From contig URZG01000137.1 in NCBI GenBank assembly GCA_900552325.1, positions 1 through 6,252 of the forward strand: DNA of 6,252 bases, given 5' to 3'. The DNA is from an uncultured Porphyromonadaceae bacterium. Lineage in GTDB: Bacteria; Bacteroidota; Bacteroidia; Bacteroidales; Muribaculaceae. Below are positions 1 through 6,252 of this stretch, one piece after another (position 1 is the first letter of the stretch; every line of letters begins with the position of its first letter). The notes beneath the pieces were generated by a model. That model did no database searches. It had not been told where the DNA came from and saw nothing but the letters and a program-made list of their open reading frames with translations. A program made the position numbers and the translations under genes.

Positions 1-1
1 A

Positions 2-1243
2 TCCGGACGTCCGGGTGGCGTATACCTTGATATCACGACCCCGGCACTCGGGCAGGTCATGGACCATGTTGCCGCCGAGGCTCTTCTGCAACAGCCGGTT
101 GATCTTAAACCGGCCATGGTGCCCGCACCCGAAGCTGTGGAGCGCGCGGTGAATCTGCTCGCATCTGCCAAGAAACCGGCCATCCTTATCGGCAAGGGAG
201 CCGCTATGGCTCAGGTCGAGGATCTCCTGAAGAAACTCGTGGAGAGCACCGGTGTTCCTTACTATCCCATGTCGATGGCAAAAGGCGTCCTTCCCGACAA
301 TCATCCGCTGAGCGCGCTTTCGGTAAGATCGGCCATCATGGAGGATGCCGATGTTGTGATGCTGGTGGGTGCTCGTCTGAACTGGCTGCTCTCGCGCGGA
401 CACGGCAAGTGGAATCCGCAGGGTCAGTTCATCCAACTTGACATAGACCCGGTGGAGATCGACTCCAACCGCCACATTGCGGCGCCGGTGGTGGGTGACC
501 TGCGTTCTTCGCTCGAGGCGATACTCGCCTCTCTCGAAGGGAAGAAGATGGCGATGGATCCCGCCTGGGTTCCCGGTCTGCAGGCCGAGAGCAAGGAGAA
601 GAACGCCAAGTTCGCCCAGCGTCTGGCCGATGCCGTCACGGCACAGCCGATGAACCACTGGAGCGCTCTTTCGGCAGCAAAGAAGGTTCTCGAAGCCAAT
701 CCCGATGTTATCCTGGTGAACGAGGGCGCCAATACTCTCGACGATACCCGCGACACCATAGATATGGCTCTGCCGCGCCACCGTATCGACTGCGCCACAT
801 GGGCCATCATGGGTATGGGCATGGGTTCGGCCATCGGCGCCGCCGTGGCCACCGGCAAGTCGGTCGTCGCTATCGAAGGTGATTCCGCTTTCGGATTCTC
901 AGGTATGGATTTCTCCACGATATGCCGGTTCAAGCTCCCCGTCACTGTCTGCGTGTTCAACAACGGCGGTATCTATAACGGTATCGGCGTGCCGCTTGAC
1001 AAGACTACCGACCCGGCGCCTACCACGCTTGACATCAATGCCCGTTACGACAAACTCGGCGAGGCTTTCGGTGCCAAGACCTATTATGTCACTACCCCCG
1101 CCGAATATGAAGCCGCCCTTACCGAGGCCATCGCTTCAAATGCACCTGCGCTGATCGATGTACGTCTTGCAGCAGACTCCGGCAAGGAGAGCGGCCACAT
1201 CGGTTATCTTAATCCTACCCCTCTTGTAGATATTACTGTCTGA
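2..1243 (+). CDS. oxc: Oxalyl-CoA decarboxylase, 5'-truncated by the window edge
   Basis: This ThDP- and Mg-dependent cytoplasmic enzyme converts oxalyl-CoA to formyl-CoA and CO2, the committed step of oxalate breakdown. The frame is open from base 2, so the ATG at 59 is internal. The visible 413 residues begin SGRPGGVYLD, a conserved stretch about 155 residues into a family of ~564-568 residues. The missing part is therefore the N-terminal PYR domain with the catalytic Glu. The central domain is present; its first Arg (visible residue 3) matches the ADP-binding Arg of the Oxalobacter enzyme. The PP domain is also present: NEGANTLDDTRD, then GDSAFGFSGM with the Mg-binding Asp at visible residue 294, then NNGGIYNG with the Mg-ligand Asn at ~321. 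The C-terminal lid ESGHIGYLNP closely resembles the E. coli form (ESGHITKLNP). No frameshift is seen. Other ThDP enzymes such as acetolactate synthase are unlikely given the NNGGIY and ESGHI motifs. The yfdV-like gene downstream supports the assignment. Confidence 0.96.
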   Translation, partial: SGRPGGVYLDITTPALGQVMDHVAAEALLQQPVDLKPAMVPAPEAVERAVNLLASAKKPAILIGKGAAMAQVEDLLKKLVESTGVPYYPMSMAKGVLPDNHPLSALSVRSAIMEDADVVMLVGARLNWLLSRGHGKWNPQGQFIQLDIDPVEIDSNRHIAAPVVGDLRSSLEAILASLEGKKMAMDPAWVPGLQAESKEKNAKFAQRLADAVTAQPMNHWSALSAAKKVLEANPDVILVNEGANTLDDTRDTIDMALPRHRIDCATWAIMGMGMGSAIGAAVATGKSVVAIEGDSAFGFSGMDFSTICRFKLPVTVCVFNNGGIYNGIGVPLDKTTDPAPTTLDINARYDKLGEAFGAKTYYVTTPAEYEAALTEAIASNAPALIDVRLAADSGKESGHIGYLNPTPLVDITV

Positions 1244-1273
1244 TATAGGGACTTCTTCCGGCCCCATGCAGAA

Positions 1274-1368
1274 GGGTGTATCAAAATTGCCTGATCTTAT
1301 CGAATTGTGCGGACGCTCCACGGAGCGTCCCTACAGCAAAAACCGTTTTAGGTAATTTTGGTACACCC
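1274..1368. repeat. 95-bp nested inverted-repeat element between oxc and yfdV
   Basis: The outer arms are 1274-1292 (GGGTGTATCAAAATTGCCT) and 1350-1368 (AGGTAATTTTGGTACACCC). They are inverted copies at 17 of 19 positions, and both differences become G-U pairs in RNA, so a transcript could pair along the whole arm. Inside lies a second palindrome, GGACGCTCC (1311-1319) with GGAGCGTCC (1322-1330). After one mismatch it extends through TTGTG/TACAG-type pairs (1305-1309 with 1332-1336). Short outer complements GCCCC (1261-1265) and GGGGC (1379-1383) may widen it. The inner core with flanking CCCTACA resembles dispersed REP/MITE-like intergenic palindromes found in many bacterial genomes; that is recollection, not a search. 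No coding capacity and no clear target-site duplication are seen. It could instead be a processing or attenuation structure in an oxc-yfdV transcript. It lacks the T-run of a standard intrinsic terminator. Confidence 0.75.
1353..1360 (+). promoter_or_regulatory. Possible Bacteroidetes -7 box upstream of yfdV
   Basis: TAATTTTG matches the Bacteroidetes -7 consensus TAnnTTTG exactly. It sits inside the right arm of the 95-bp inverted repeat, 64 bases before the yfdV ATG, so a transcript would start near 1367 with a leader of roughly 55-60 bases. No TTG or TTTG stands about 25 bases upstream where the -33 element is expected; that area is the GC-rich inner palindrome. The call rests on one short motif. 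The alternative is that yfdV is co-transcribed with oxc. Confidence 0.35.
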
Positions 1369-1424
1369 ACCGGCACAAGGGGCATTTCAACTGTTTTTAT
1401 TTATTCACCCCCTGTTAACAAGTT

Positions 1425-2399
1425 ATGGAACATATAATTCTATATGCCATCGTCCCTATTATCGTGGTGATGATCGCCGGTTATATTTCCGGTAAGAAAG
1501 GGATTTTTTCGGCAAAGGACGGTAAGGCGTTCAACAAGGTTGTGCTCGACTATGCATTGCCTGCGGCGCTGTTCGTCTCTATTGTCGATGCCAGCCGCGA
1601 GATGCTTGTGAAGGATATCAAGCTCTCCCTTATCTCGCTGGTGGTGATCATGGCTTGCTTCATGATCGTGTATTTCATCTATGCCAAGTGCTTCAAGGGC
1701 AATAACGGAGCCGACGGCGCCATCATGGCGTTGGTCAACGGTTCGCCTACGATCGGCTTCCTGGGCTTCGCCGTGCTGGAGCCTATTTTCGGCACAACCC
1801 CTTACGTTGCCCTGGTGGTGGCTATCGTCGGTATAGTTGTCAATGCGGTAGGTATCCCTGTAGGACTGTCGCTGCTTAACAACTCGCTCAACAAGACGAA
1901 GCCTCTTGCCGCCGGCCAGAAACGCCCGAGCGCATGGTCGTCGGTACTCCACGCCCTCGCGCAGCCTGTGGCATGGGCTCCTATCCTCGCCGTGATATGG
2001 GTTATTATCGGTATACCCTGGCCGGCATGGCTCTCACCCTCGTTCGACCTTATCAAAGGTGCCAACGCCTCGATGGCAGTATTCGCTGCCGGTATCACCC
2101 TTTCGGCGTTCAAGATCACTATCAACTGGCAGGCCATCCTCGGCTGTATCCTCAAAATGGTGATGATGCCTGCAGTCCTCCTTATCGTAGGTCTGATATT
2201 CCACATGGAGCTGGAGAACCTCAAGATGCTGGTTATCGCCGGCGCTCTTCCCCCTGCTTTCTCGGGTATTATCATCGCCAACCAGTATGATACCTATGTA
2301 TCCACCTCGACCTCCTCGCTGGCATTGAGTGTGATACTTTTCATCGGTTTCTGCCCGCTGTGGCTGTGGCTCACCGATCTGTGCTTTAAACTCTTCTGA
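1425..2399 (+). CDS. yfdV: AEC-family membrane transporter, YfdV-like (putative oxalate/formate or carboxylate carrier)
   Basis: This 324-residue inner-membrane protein belongs to the auxin efflux carrier (AEC/Mem_trans) family. I can place about ten hydrophobic segments, near residues 4-22, 40-56, 67-87, 100-121, 127-151, 180-197, 212-229, 236-259, 266-286 and 297-320. A polar, Lys-containing loop at ~152-175 splits them five and five, as is usual for the family. Stretches shared with E. coli YfdV, from memory, include FNKVVLDYALPAALFVSI (36-53), GSPTIGFLGFAVLEPI (106-121) and GALPPAFSGIIIA (273-285). The last two carry the Gly/Pro helix-breaking motifs typical of the fold. Length and both ends fit a full gene. 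The ATG at 1425 starts directly at the first membrane helix and follows an AT-rich leader with no Shine-Dalgarno sequence. E. coli also places yfdV after oxc, so a role in oxalate uptake or exchange with formate is likely by context. Substrate and direction cannot be read from sequence; malate or another dicarboxylate is the main alternative. Confidence 0.92.
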   Translation: MEHIILYAIVPIIVVMIAGYISGKKGIFSAKDGKAFNKVVLDYALPAALFVSIVDASREMLVKDIKLSLISLVVIMACFMIVYFIYAKCFKGNNGADGAIMALVNGSPTIGFLGFAVLEPIFGTTPYVALVVAIVGIVVNAVGIPVGLSLLNNSLNKTKPLAAGQKRPSAWSSVLHALAQPVAWAPILAVIWVIIGIPWPAWLSPSFDLIKGANASMAVFAAGITLSAFKITINWQAILGCILKMVMMPAVLLIVGLIFHMELENLKMLVIAGALPPAFSGIIIANQYDTYVSTSTSSLALSVILFIGFCPLWLWLTDLCFKLF

Positions 2400-2412
2400 T
2401 ATTGAAACCGTT

Positions 2413-2468
2413 ATAAAAGTACGGCGGAGACGGACCGCGGATGCGATTCTCACCGCCGTACTTTTGTA
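2413..2468 (+). terminator. Intrinsic terminator after yfdV
   Basis: AAAAGTACGGCGG (2415-2427) and CCGCCGTACTTTT (2453-2465) form a perfect 13-bp stem. It extends outward by a T-G wobble and two A-T pairs (2412-2414 with 2466-2468). The loop is 25 bases and includes a small CCGCGG palindrome. The right arm runs into a T-rich stretch (CTTTTGTATTATTTT). The structure begins about 13 bases after the yfdV stop, a normal place for Rho-independent termination, and its A-rich left edge could also allow termination from the other direction. It implies that nifJ is transcribed separately from the oxc-yfdV region. Confidence 0.85.
2459..2466 (+). promoter_or_regulatory. Likely Bacteroidetes -7 box for nifJ, embedded in the terminator arm
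   Basis: TACTTTTG is an exact match to TAnnTTTG and lies 25 bases before the chosen nifJ ATG. Transcription from it would begin near 2473, giving a leader of about 20 bases that excludes the hairpin. No TTG/TTTG is seen near 2430-2440, where the -33 element should be, so the promoter would depend on the -7 box or on an activator. The motif overlaps the right arm and T-run of the yfdV terminator, so part of the match is dictated by the terminator itself. Confidence 0.5.
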
Positions 2469-2491
2469 TTATTTTCAGCTATTTTCCTGAT

Positions 2492-5400
2492 ATGAAGACA
2501 ATAATGGACGGTTGCACCGCCGCGACATACGTGGCGTATGCGATGAGCGACGTGGCCACGATCTACCCAATCACCCCAATAGCATCGATGGGGCAGACGG
2601 CCCGACAATGGGGGATGCAGGGACGCCTCAATTACGCAGGCCAGTGCATGAAGGTCGAGGAGATGGAGAGTGAGCTGGGCGCGGCGGGAGCCACACACGG
2701 CGCACTTGCCGCCGGTGCCCTTGCCACTACTTTCACCAACTCCCAGGGGCTCCTGCTGATGATCCCCAACATGTACAAAATTTCAGGCAACCGGCTTCCG
2801 GCTGTGTTTCATGTGGGAACGCGGTCGCTGGCCACTCATGCGTTGAGTATCTTCGGCGACCATCAGGATATAATGGCGGCCAGGGCCACCGGTTTCGCCT
2901 TCCTCGGCTCATGTTCGGTGCAGGAGACGATGGATCTCGCTGTCGTGGCTCATCTGGCCGCCCTTGAGGGGAGTATGCCGGTGTGTCATTTCTTTGATGG
3001 CTGGCGCACCTCCAACGAGCTGCAGACGATCGACACCATACCATACGAGGAGATTTTCAGGCTGATTGACAGGGATGCGATAAAACGTTTCCGTGCCGAG
3101 GCGCTCAATCCCGAACATCCGTCGCTGGCCGGTTCGTGTCAGAACCCTGATGTGTATTTCCAGAATACCGAGGCGGCAAACCGGTATTATACCTCCTTCC
3201 CGGCCATAGTGCAGAAACAGATGGATAGGGTAGGTGAGGTTACCGGACGTCGTTACCGGCTGTTCGAATACACCGGCGCGCCCGACGCCGACGCAGTGGT
3301 AGTGGCGATGGGCTCGGCCTGCGAGGTTCTGGCGCAGACGGCGGCATGCCTTAATGCGGAAGGTTATAAGGTCGGTGTGGTGACGGTGCGTCTTTTCCGT
3401 CCGTTCGCGGCTGAATACCTGCTGGAGGCAATCCCCTCTACCGCACGGACGGTAGCGGTTCTCGACCGGACCAAAGAGCCGGGGGCAGGGGGTGAGCCCC
3501 TTTTCAAGGATGTGGCTACAGCCGTGGCGCTTTCATCACGTGCGGGCGCATTGCGGGTAATCGGAGGCCGCTATGGTCTCGGAAGCAAGGATTTCAATCC
3601 GGCTATGGCGAAGGCGGTGTTCGACAACACGCTCGCTGCCGAGCCGAAACGTGAATTTACAGTGGGGATTACGGATGATGTCACTCATCTTTCTTTGCCT
3701 GTAGGAGCCGATCTCTCCTGTACACCTCCCGAACTCTTTCAGGCGGTGTTCTATGGTATGGGATCCGACGGCACCGTAGGCGCCGCGAAGCAGGCCGCGC
3801 AGATTCTCGGCGGTGCCGACGGATTTTTCTCGCAGGCGTTCTTTTCATATTCGGCAAAAAAATCAGGCGGCTATACTGTTTCGGAACTGCGTGTCGGCCG
3901 TCAGCCGGTGAAAGCGGCCTACCGTATCACCGAGGCCGACTACGTTTGCTGCAACAAGGATACTTATGTGAATAAGTTCGCTTTGGCCGAACATCTTCGT
4001 CTGGGAGGCACATTCGTGCTCAATGCCGCATGGAGCGCCGATGTCCTTGACAGGAAGTTTCCGGCATCGCTCAAACGCGCTCTCGCAGCTAAAAAGGCTT
4101 CGCTGTACATCGTCGATGCGCAGAGTATAGCGCGTAAATATGGCCTGGGGGTGAGAGTAAACACCATCATGGAGGCGGTGTTCTATAAACTGTCTGGTAT
4201 CATACCTTACGATGAGGCCGTCAGTCGCCTCAAGGAGGAGATTTCAAAAGTTTACCTTCATGAAGGGGGCGATATGGTGAAACGCAATCTTATGGCTATA
4301 GAGGAGGCGGTGAACGCGGCTGTGGCCGTTCCTGTGCCTGCCGGTTGGGCTGACGCCACTACCCCCGCAGATTCACCGTATGCCCCGCGACTGGCTGGAA
4401 AAGACACACCCCTCGCCTCGTTTGTCCGCAAAGTGGCCGGTCCGTGTCTGGCGTTGGAAGGAAATATCCTGCCGGTGTCGATGTTCCGTGCCGACGGGCG
4501 CATGCCTATGGGCACCACCGCGTTCGAGAAGCGGGGTATAGCGCTGGCAGTTCCCAAGTGGGATCCGGCCAAATGTGTGCAGTGCACCGAGTGTTCGTTC
4601 GTATGCCCGCATGCCGCCATACGTCCCTATCTCCTTTCCGACGAGGAACTGGCCGGAGCCCCGCAGGGTGTGGAGACTATTCCTTTCAAAGAGGGAAAAG
4701 TCAGCGGGCTGCATTACCGTATTCAGCCTTTCACGCTCGATTGCACAGGGTGTGGTTCATGTGCGGTAATCTGCCCGGGAAAGGCCCTTACAATGACGCC
4801 CATCGACGAGATGAAAGCCTCGCAGGCTCCTGGGCTGGAATACTGCACGGAGAAAGTGACGTTGAAAATCGCCGGACTTCCCCGTTTTACGATCAACGGC
4901 TCGCAGATGCACCGTCCGCTCATGGAATTCTCCGGAGCCTGCGCCGGATGCGGCCAGACCCCCTACGTGAAGCTGTTGACCCAGCTTTTCGGCGAACGGA
5001 TGATTATCGCCAATGCCACGGGTTGCTCATCGGTGTGGGGTGCCAACTTCCCAAGCAACGCATACTGTGCCCTCGACGACGGAAGAGGCCCGGCTTGGGG
5101 CAATTCTCTTTTCGAGGATAACGCGGAATACGGATACGGCATGGCCGTGACCGTGCGCCACCGGCGCGAAAGACTCAGGGATGCCGCACGCAGACTTACC
5201 GCCTCACCGGATGCGACTGTCGCCTCCGCAGCTTCGGCATGGCTTGATGCTTTTGACGATCCTGAAGCGTCGCGCGAGAAAGGGCTGGCGCTTTCCGCCG
5301 CACTTCGTGGGGCTGCCGGATTGTCTCCTGATCTTCAGAATGTCGCCCAAGTGATAACTGACGGCGAGGATATGCTCGGAAAGAAATCGGTATGGGCTGT

Positions 5401-6193
5401 GGGGGGCGACGGCTGGGCCTACGATATAGGTTTCGCCGGTCTTGATCATGTACTTGCCTCGGGTGAGAATATCAACCTTCTGGTGCTTGATACGGAGTGC
5501 TACTCCAACACCGGCGGTCAGTCCTCCAAGGCCACCCCCCTCGGCGCGGTAACGAAATATACACCCGATGGAAAACGGACTTATAAAAAGAACCTGCCGC
5601 AGATGATGATGCAGTACGGCAACGTATATGTGGCGTCGGTGGCTCTCGGTGCCAGTTTCCAACAGGCTGTCGACGCGTTGCGCGAGGCCGAGGCCTATCC
5701 CGGTCCGTCGCTGGTGGTGTGCTATTGTCCCTGTATCGCCCACGGCATCCGTGCCGGCATGGGTACTACCATTGTGGAAGAACGGCGTGCCGTGGCTTGC
5801 GGTTACTGGCCTCTTTTCCGTTACAACCCGTCGCTGATCGAAAGCGGTCTTGATCCTTACATCGAGGATGCGATCGACAAAAATATACAAATCAACGGCT
5901 TGCCGGCAGAAAGCTCGCCTTCCATCCGGGAGGACGCCGATTCTGCCGCCGCCTCGCTCGGCCCCTGGAACAAGGTCAATGATGAGAACGCCCCGCTGAC
6001 CATCGACGCTCCGGGCGACACCTCTCGCCTTGATAATTATCTTGACGGTGAGGACCGCTATGCCGACCTGCGTATGGTGGCACCTGATGAGGTGACGCCG
6101 CTCCGTGCCGACATGGCGCGCCATCTTGACCGTGAACTTTCGTTGCTTGACAATTCCCCCTTGCGGCGCAGTGAAAAGACACCGGGCGCCTGA
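2492..6193 (+). CDS. nifJ: Pyruvate:ferredoxin (flavodoxin) oxidoreductase, single-chain NifJ/PFOR
   Basis: This cytoplasmic enzyme converts pyruvate and CoA to acetyl-CoA and CO2 and reduces ferredoxin or flavodoxin. The 1233 residues span all PFOR domains. The N-terminal ThDP domain has YPITP (25-29, Thr28), the ThDP-activating Glu61 (MESELGA) and substrate Arg111 (RSLATHALSIFGDHQD). Next come domain II and the CoA-binding domain III (~415-630). The ferredoxin domain has two CxxCxxCxxxCP sets: C695, C698, C701, C705 and C751, C754, C757, C761. The PP domain has GDGWAYDIG (Mg-binding Asp973) and YSNTGGQSS (Asn1006). Proximal-cluster ligands are C817, C820, C845 and C1081. Residue spacing tracks the Desulfovibrio africanus enzyme (T31, E64, R114, D963, N996, C1071). 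I chose ATG 2492 because it gives the usual short N terminus; ATG 2504 (MDGCTAAT) is possible, and 2441 lies in the terminator loop. Oddities are PIAS instead of PSS after YPIT, DGC instead of DGN near the start, and a ~40-residue insertion at 1124-1165. Pyruvate is the likely but unproven substrate. Confidence 0.94.
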   Translation: MKTIMDGCTAATYVAYAMSDVATIYPITPIASMGQTARQWGMQGRLNYAGQCMKVEEMESELGAAGATHGALAAGALATTFTNSQGLLLMIPNMYKISGNRLPAVFHVGTRSLATHALSIFGDHQDIMAARATGFAFLGSCSVQETMDLAVVAHLAALEGSMPVCHFFDGWRTSNELQTIDTIPYEEIFRLIDRDAIKRFRAEALNPEHPSLAGSCQNPDVYFQNTEAANRYYTSFPAIVQKQMDRVGEVTGRRYRLFEYTGAPDADAVVVAMGSACEVLAQTAACLNAEGYKVGVVTVRLFRPFAAEYLLEAIPSTARTVAVLDRTKEPGAGGEPLFKDVATAVALSSRAGALRVIGGRYGLGSKDFNPAMAKAVFDNTLAAEPKREFTVGITDDVTHLSLPVGADLSCTPPELFQAVFYGMGSDGTVGAAKQAAQILGGADGFFSQAFFSYSAKKSGGYTVSELRVGRQPVKAAYRITEADYVCCNKDTYVNKFALAEHLRLGGTFVLNAAWSADVLDRKFPASLKRALAAKKASLYIVDAQSIARKYGLGVRVNTIMEAVFYKLSGIIPYDEAVSRLKEEISKVYLHEGGDMVKRNLMAIEEAVNAAVAVPVPAGWADATTPADSPYAPRLAGKDTPLASFVRKVAGPCLALEGNILPVSMFRADGRMPMGTTAFEKRGIALAVPKWDPAKCVQCTECSFVCPHAAIRPYLLSDEELAGAPQGVETIPFKEGKVSGLHYRIQPFTLDCTGCGSCAVICPGKALTMTPIDEMKASQAPGLEYCTEKVTLKIAGLPRFTINGSQMHRPLMEFSGACAGCGQTPYVKLLTQLFGERMIIANATGCSSVWGANFPSNAYCALDDGRGPAWGNSLFEDNAEYGYGMAVTVRHRRERLRDAARRLTASPDATVASAASAWLDAFDDPEASREKGLALSAALRGAAGLSPDLQNVAQVITDGEDMLGKKSVWAVGGDGWAYDIGFAGLDHVLASGENINLLVLDTECYSNTGGQSSKATPLGAVTKYTPDGKRTYKKNLPQMMMQYGNVYVASVALGASFQQAVDALREAEAYPGPSLVVCYCPCIAHGIRAGMGTTIVEERRAVACGYWPLFRYNPSLIESGLDPYIEDAIDKNIQINGLPAESSPSIREDADSAAASLGPWNKVNDENAPLTIDAPGDTSRLDNYLDGEDRYADLRMVAPDEVTPLRADMARHLDRELSLLDNSPLRRSEKTPGA

Positions 6194-6252
6194 CCCGCGT
6201 CCCATTCCGCTGTTCTATATTCTGGCACTTCAGTAGTGTTTGTGATTCCTCA

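Noticed and set aside
424..963. 179-codon minus-strand frame inside oxc
   Set aside because: It is antisense to the conserved ThDP region of oxc. The translation is low-complexity Ser/Ala/Arg-rich with no family features.
1136..1321. 61-codon minus-strand frame over the oxc end and the repeat element
   Set aside because: It starts inside the inner palindrome and ends in oxc. No motif and no sign of expression; better explained by the repeat and the oxc gene.
1413..1420. TGTTAACA palindrome just before the yfdV start
   Set aside because: An 8-base palindrome in an AT-rich leader is expected by chance. It does not extend further, and its position suits a leader low in structure rather than an operator.
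1440..2453. Minus-strand frames opposite yfdV (170, 159 and 139 codons) and the + frame at 1934-2290
   Set aside because: They mirror the hydrophobic codon pattern of the transporter, and one runs through the terminator. No recognisable protein features or plausible starts.
4444..5121. 225-codon + strand frame overlapping nifJ in another frame
   Set aside because: The nifJ frame here encodes the two ferredoxin clusters and the proximal cluster ligands without interruption. The overlapping frame is Arg-rich and shows no motif.
2492..6193. Reading nifJ as an oxalate oxidoreductase because of its neighbours
   Set aside because: The known oxalate oxidoreductase is multi-subunit. This protein is a fused single chain that keeps Thr28 of YPITP, Arg111 and Asn1006, the set expected for pyruvate.
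5204..6205. 333-codon open frame on the minus strand across the nifJ 3' end
   Set aside because: It lies wholly antisense to conserved PFOR domain VI. Its translation is rich in Arg, His and Gly without recognisable motifs, and GC-biased third positions in nifJ explain the lack of stops.
6194..6252. Final 59 bases after nifJ, including CACT/AGTG (6227-6230 with 6235-6238) and TAGTGTTTG
   Set aside because: The 4-bp stem is too weak for a terminator call, and the -7-like sequence has three spacer bases rather than two. Nothing nameable is supported there.

Overview
The window looks like part of a gut Bacteroidales chromosome, most likely Muribaculaceae-like. Three things suggest this: the protein families, the lack of clear Shine-Dalgarno sequences before the start codons, and two exact matches to the Bacteroidetes -7 promoter box (TAnnTTTG). 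The family-level assignment is an inference, because nothing in 6.25 kb fixes the taxon.

All three genes are on the + strand. Positions 2-1243 hold the C-terminal ~413 residues of oxalyl-CoA decarboxylase (oxc), whose 5' end lies outside the window. Positions 1244-1424 are intergenic and carry a 95-bp element: 19-nt inverted arms around a second, nested palindrome. Positions 1425-2399 encode a YfdV-type AEC-family transporter. Positions 2400-2491 hold a strong hairpin that looks like the transporter's terminator, and its right arm contains a perfect -7 box for the next gene. Positions 2492-6193 encode a complete single-chain pyruvate:ferredoxin (flavodoxin) oxidoreductase (NifJ/PFOR type). 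The last 59 bases hold nothing I can name.

The oxc-yfdV adjacency matches the order in the Escherichia coli frc-oxc-yfdV cluster, so the first half is best read as an oxalate catabolism module. Oxalate enters the cell, a formyl-CoA transferase (expected upstream, not seen) makes oxalyl-CoA, and Oxc releases CO2 and formyl-CoA. NifJ appears to be a separate transcription unit. It connects pyruvate, acetyl-CoA, CO2 and reduced ferredoxin in anaerobic central metabolism, and a functional link to oxalate is possible but unproven.

I see no convincing wholly new system. The points most worth a second look are the nested inverted-repeat element between oxc and yfdV, the placement of -7 boxes inside the right arms of both intergenic hairpins, and several departures of this NifJ from the textbook enzyme: the substrate-motif flank, an extra cysteine by the proximal cluster, and a ~40-residue insertion near the C terminus.
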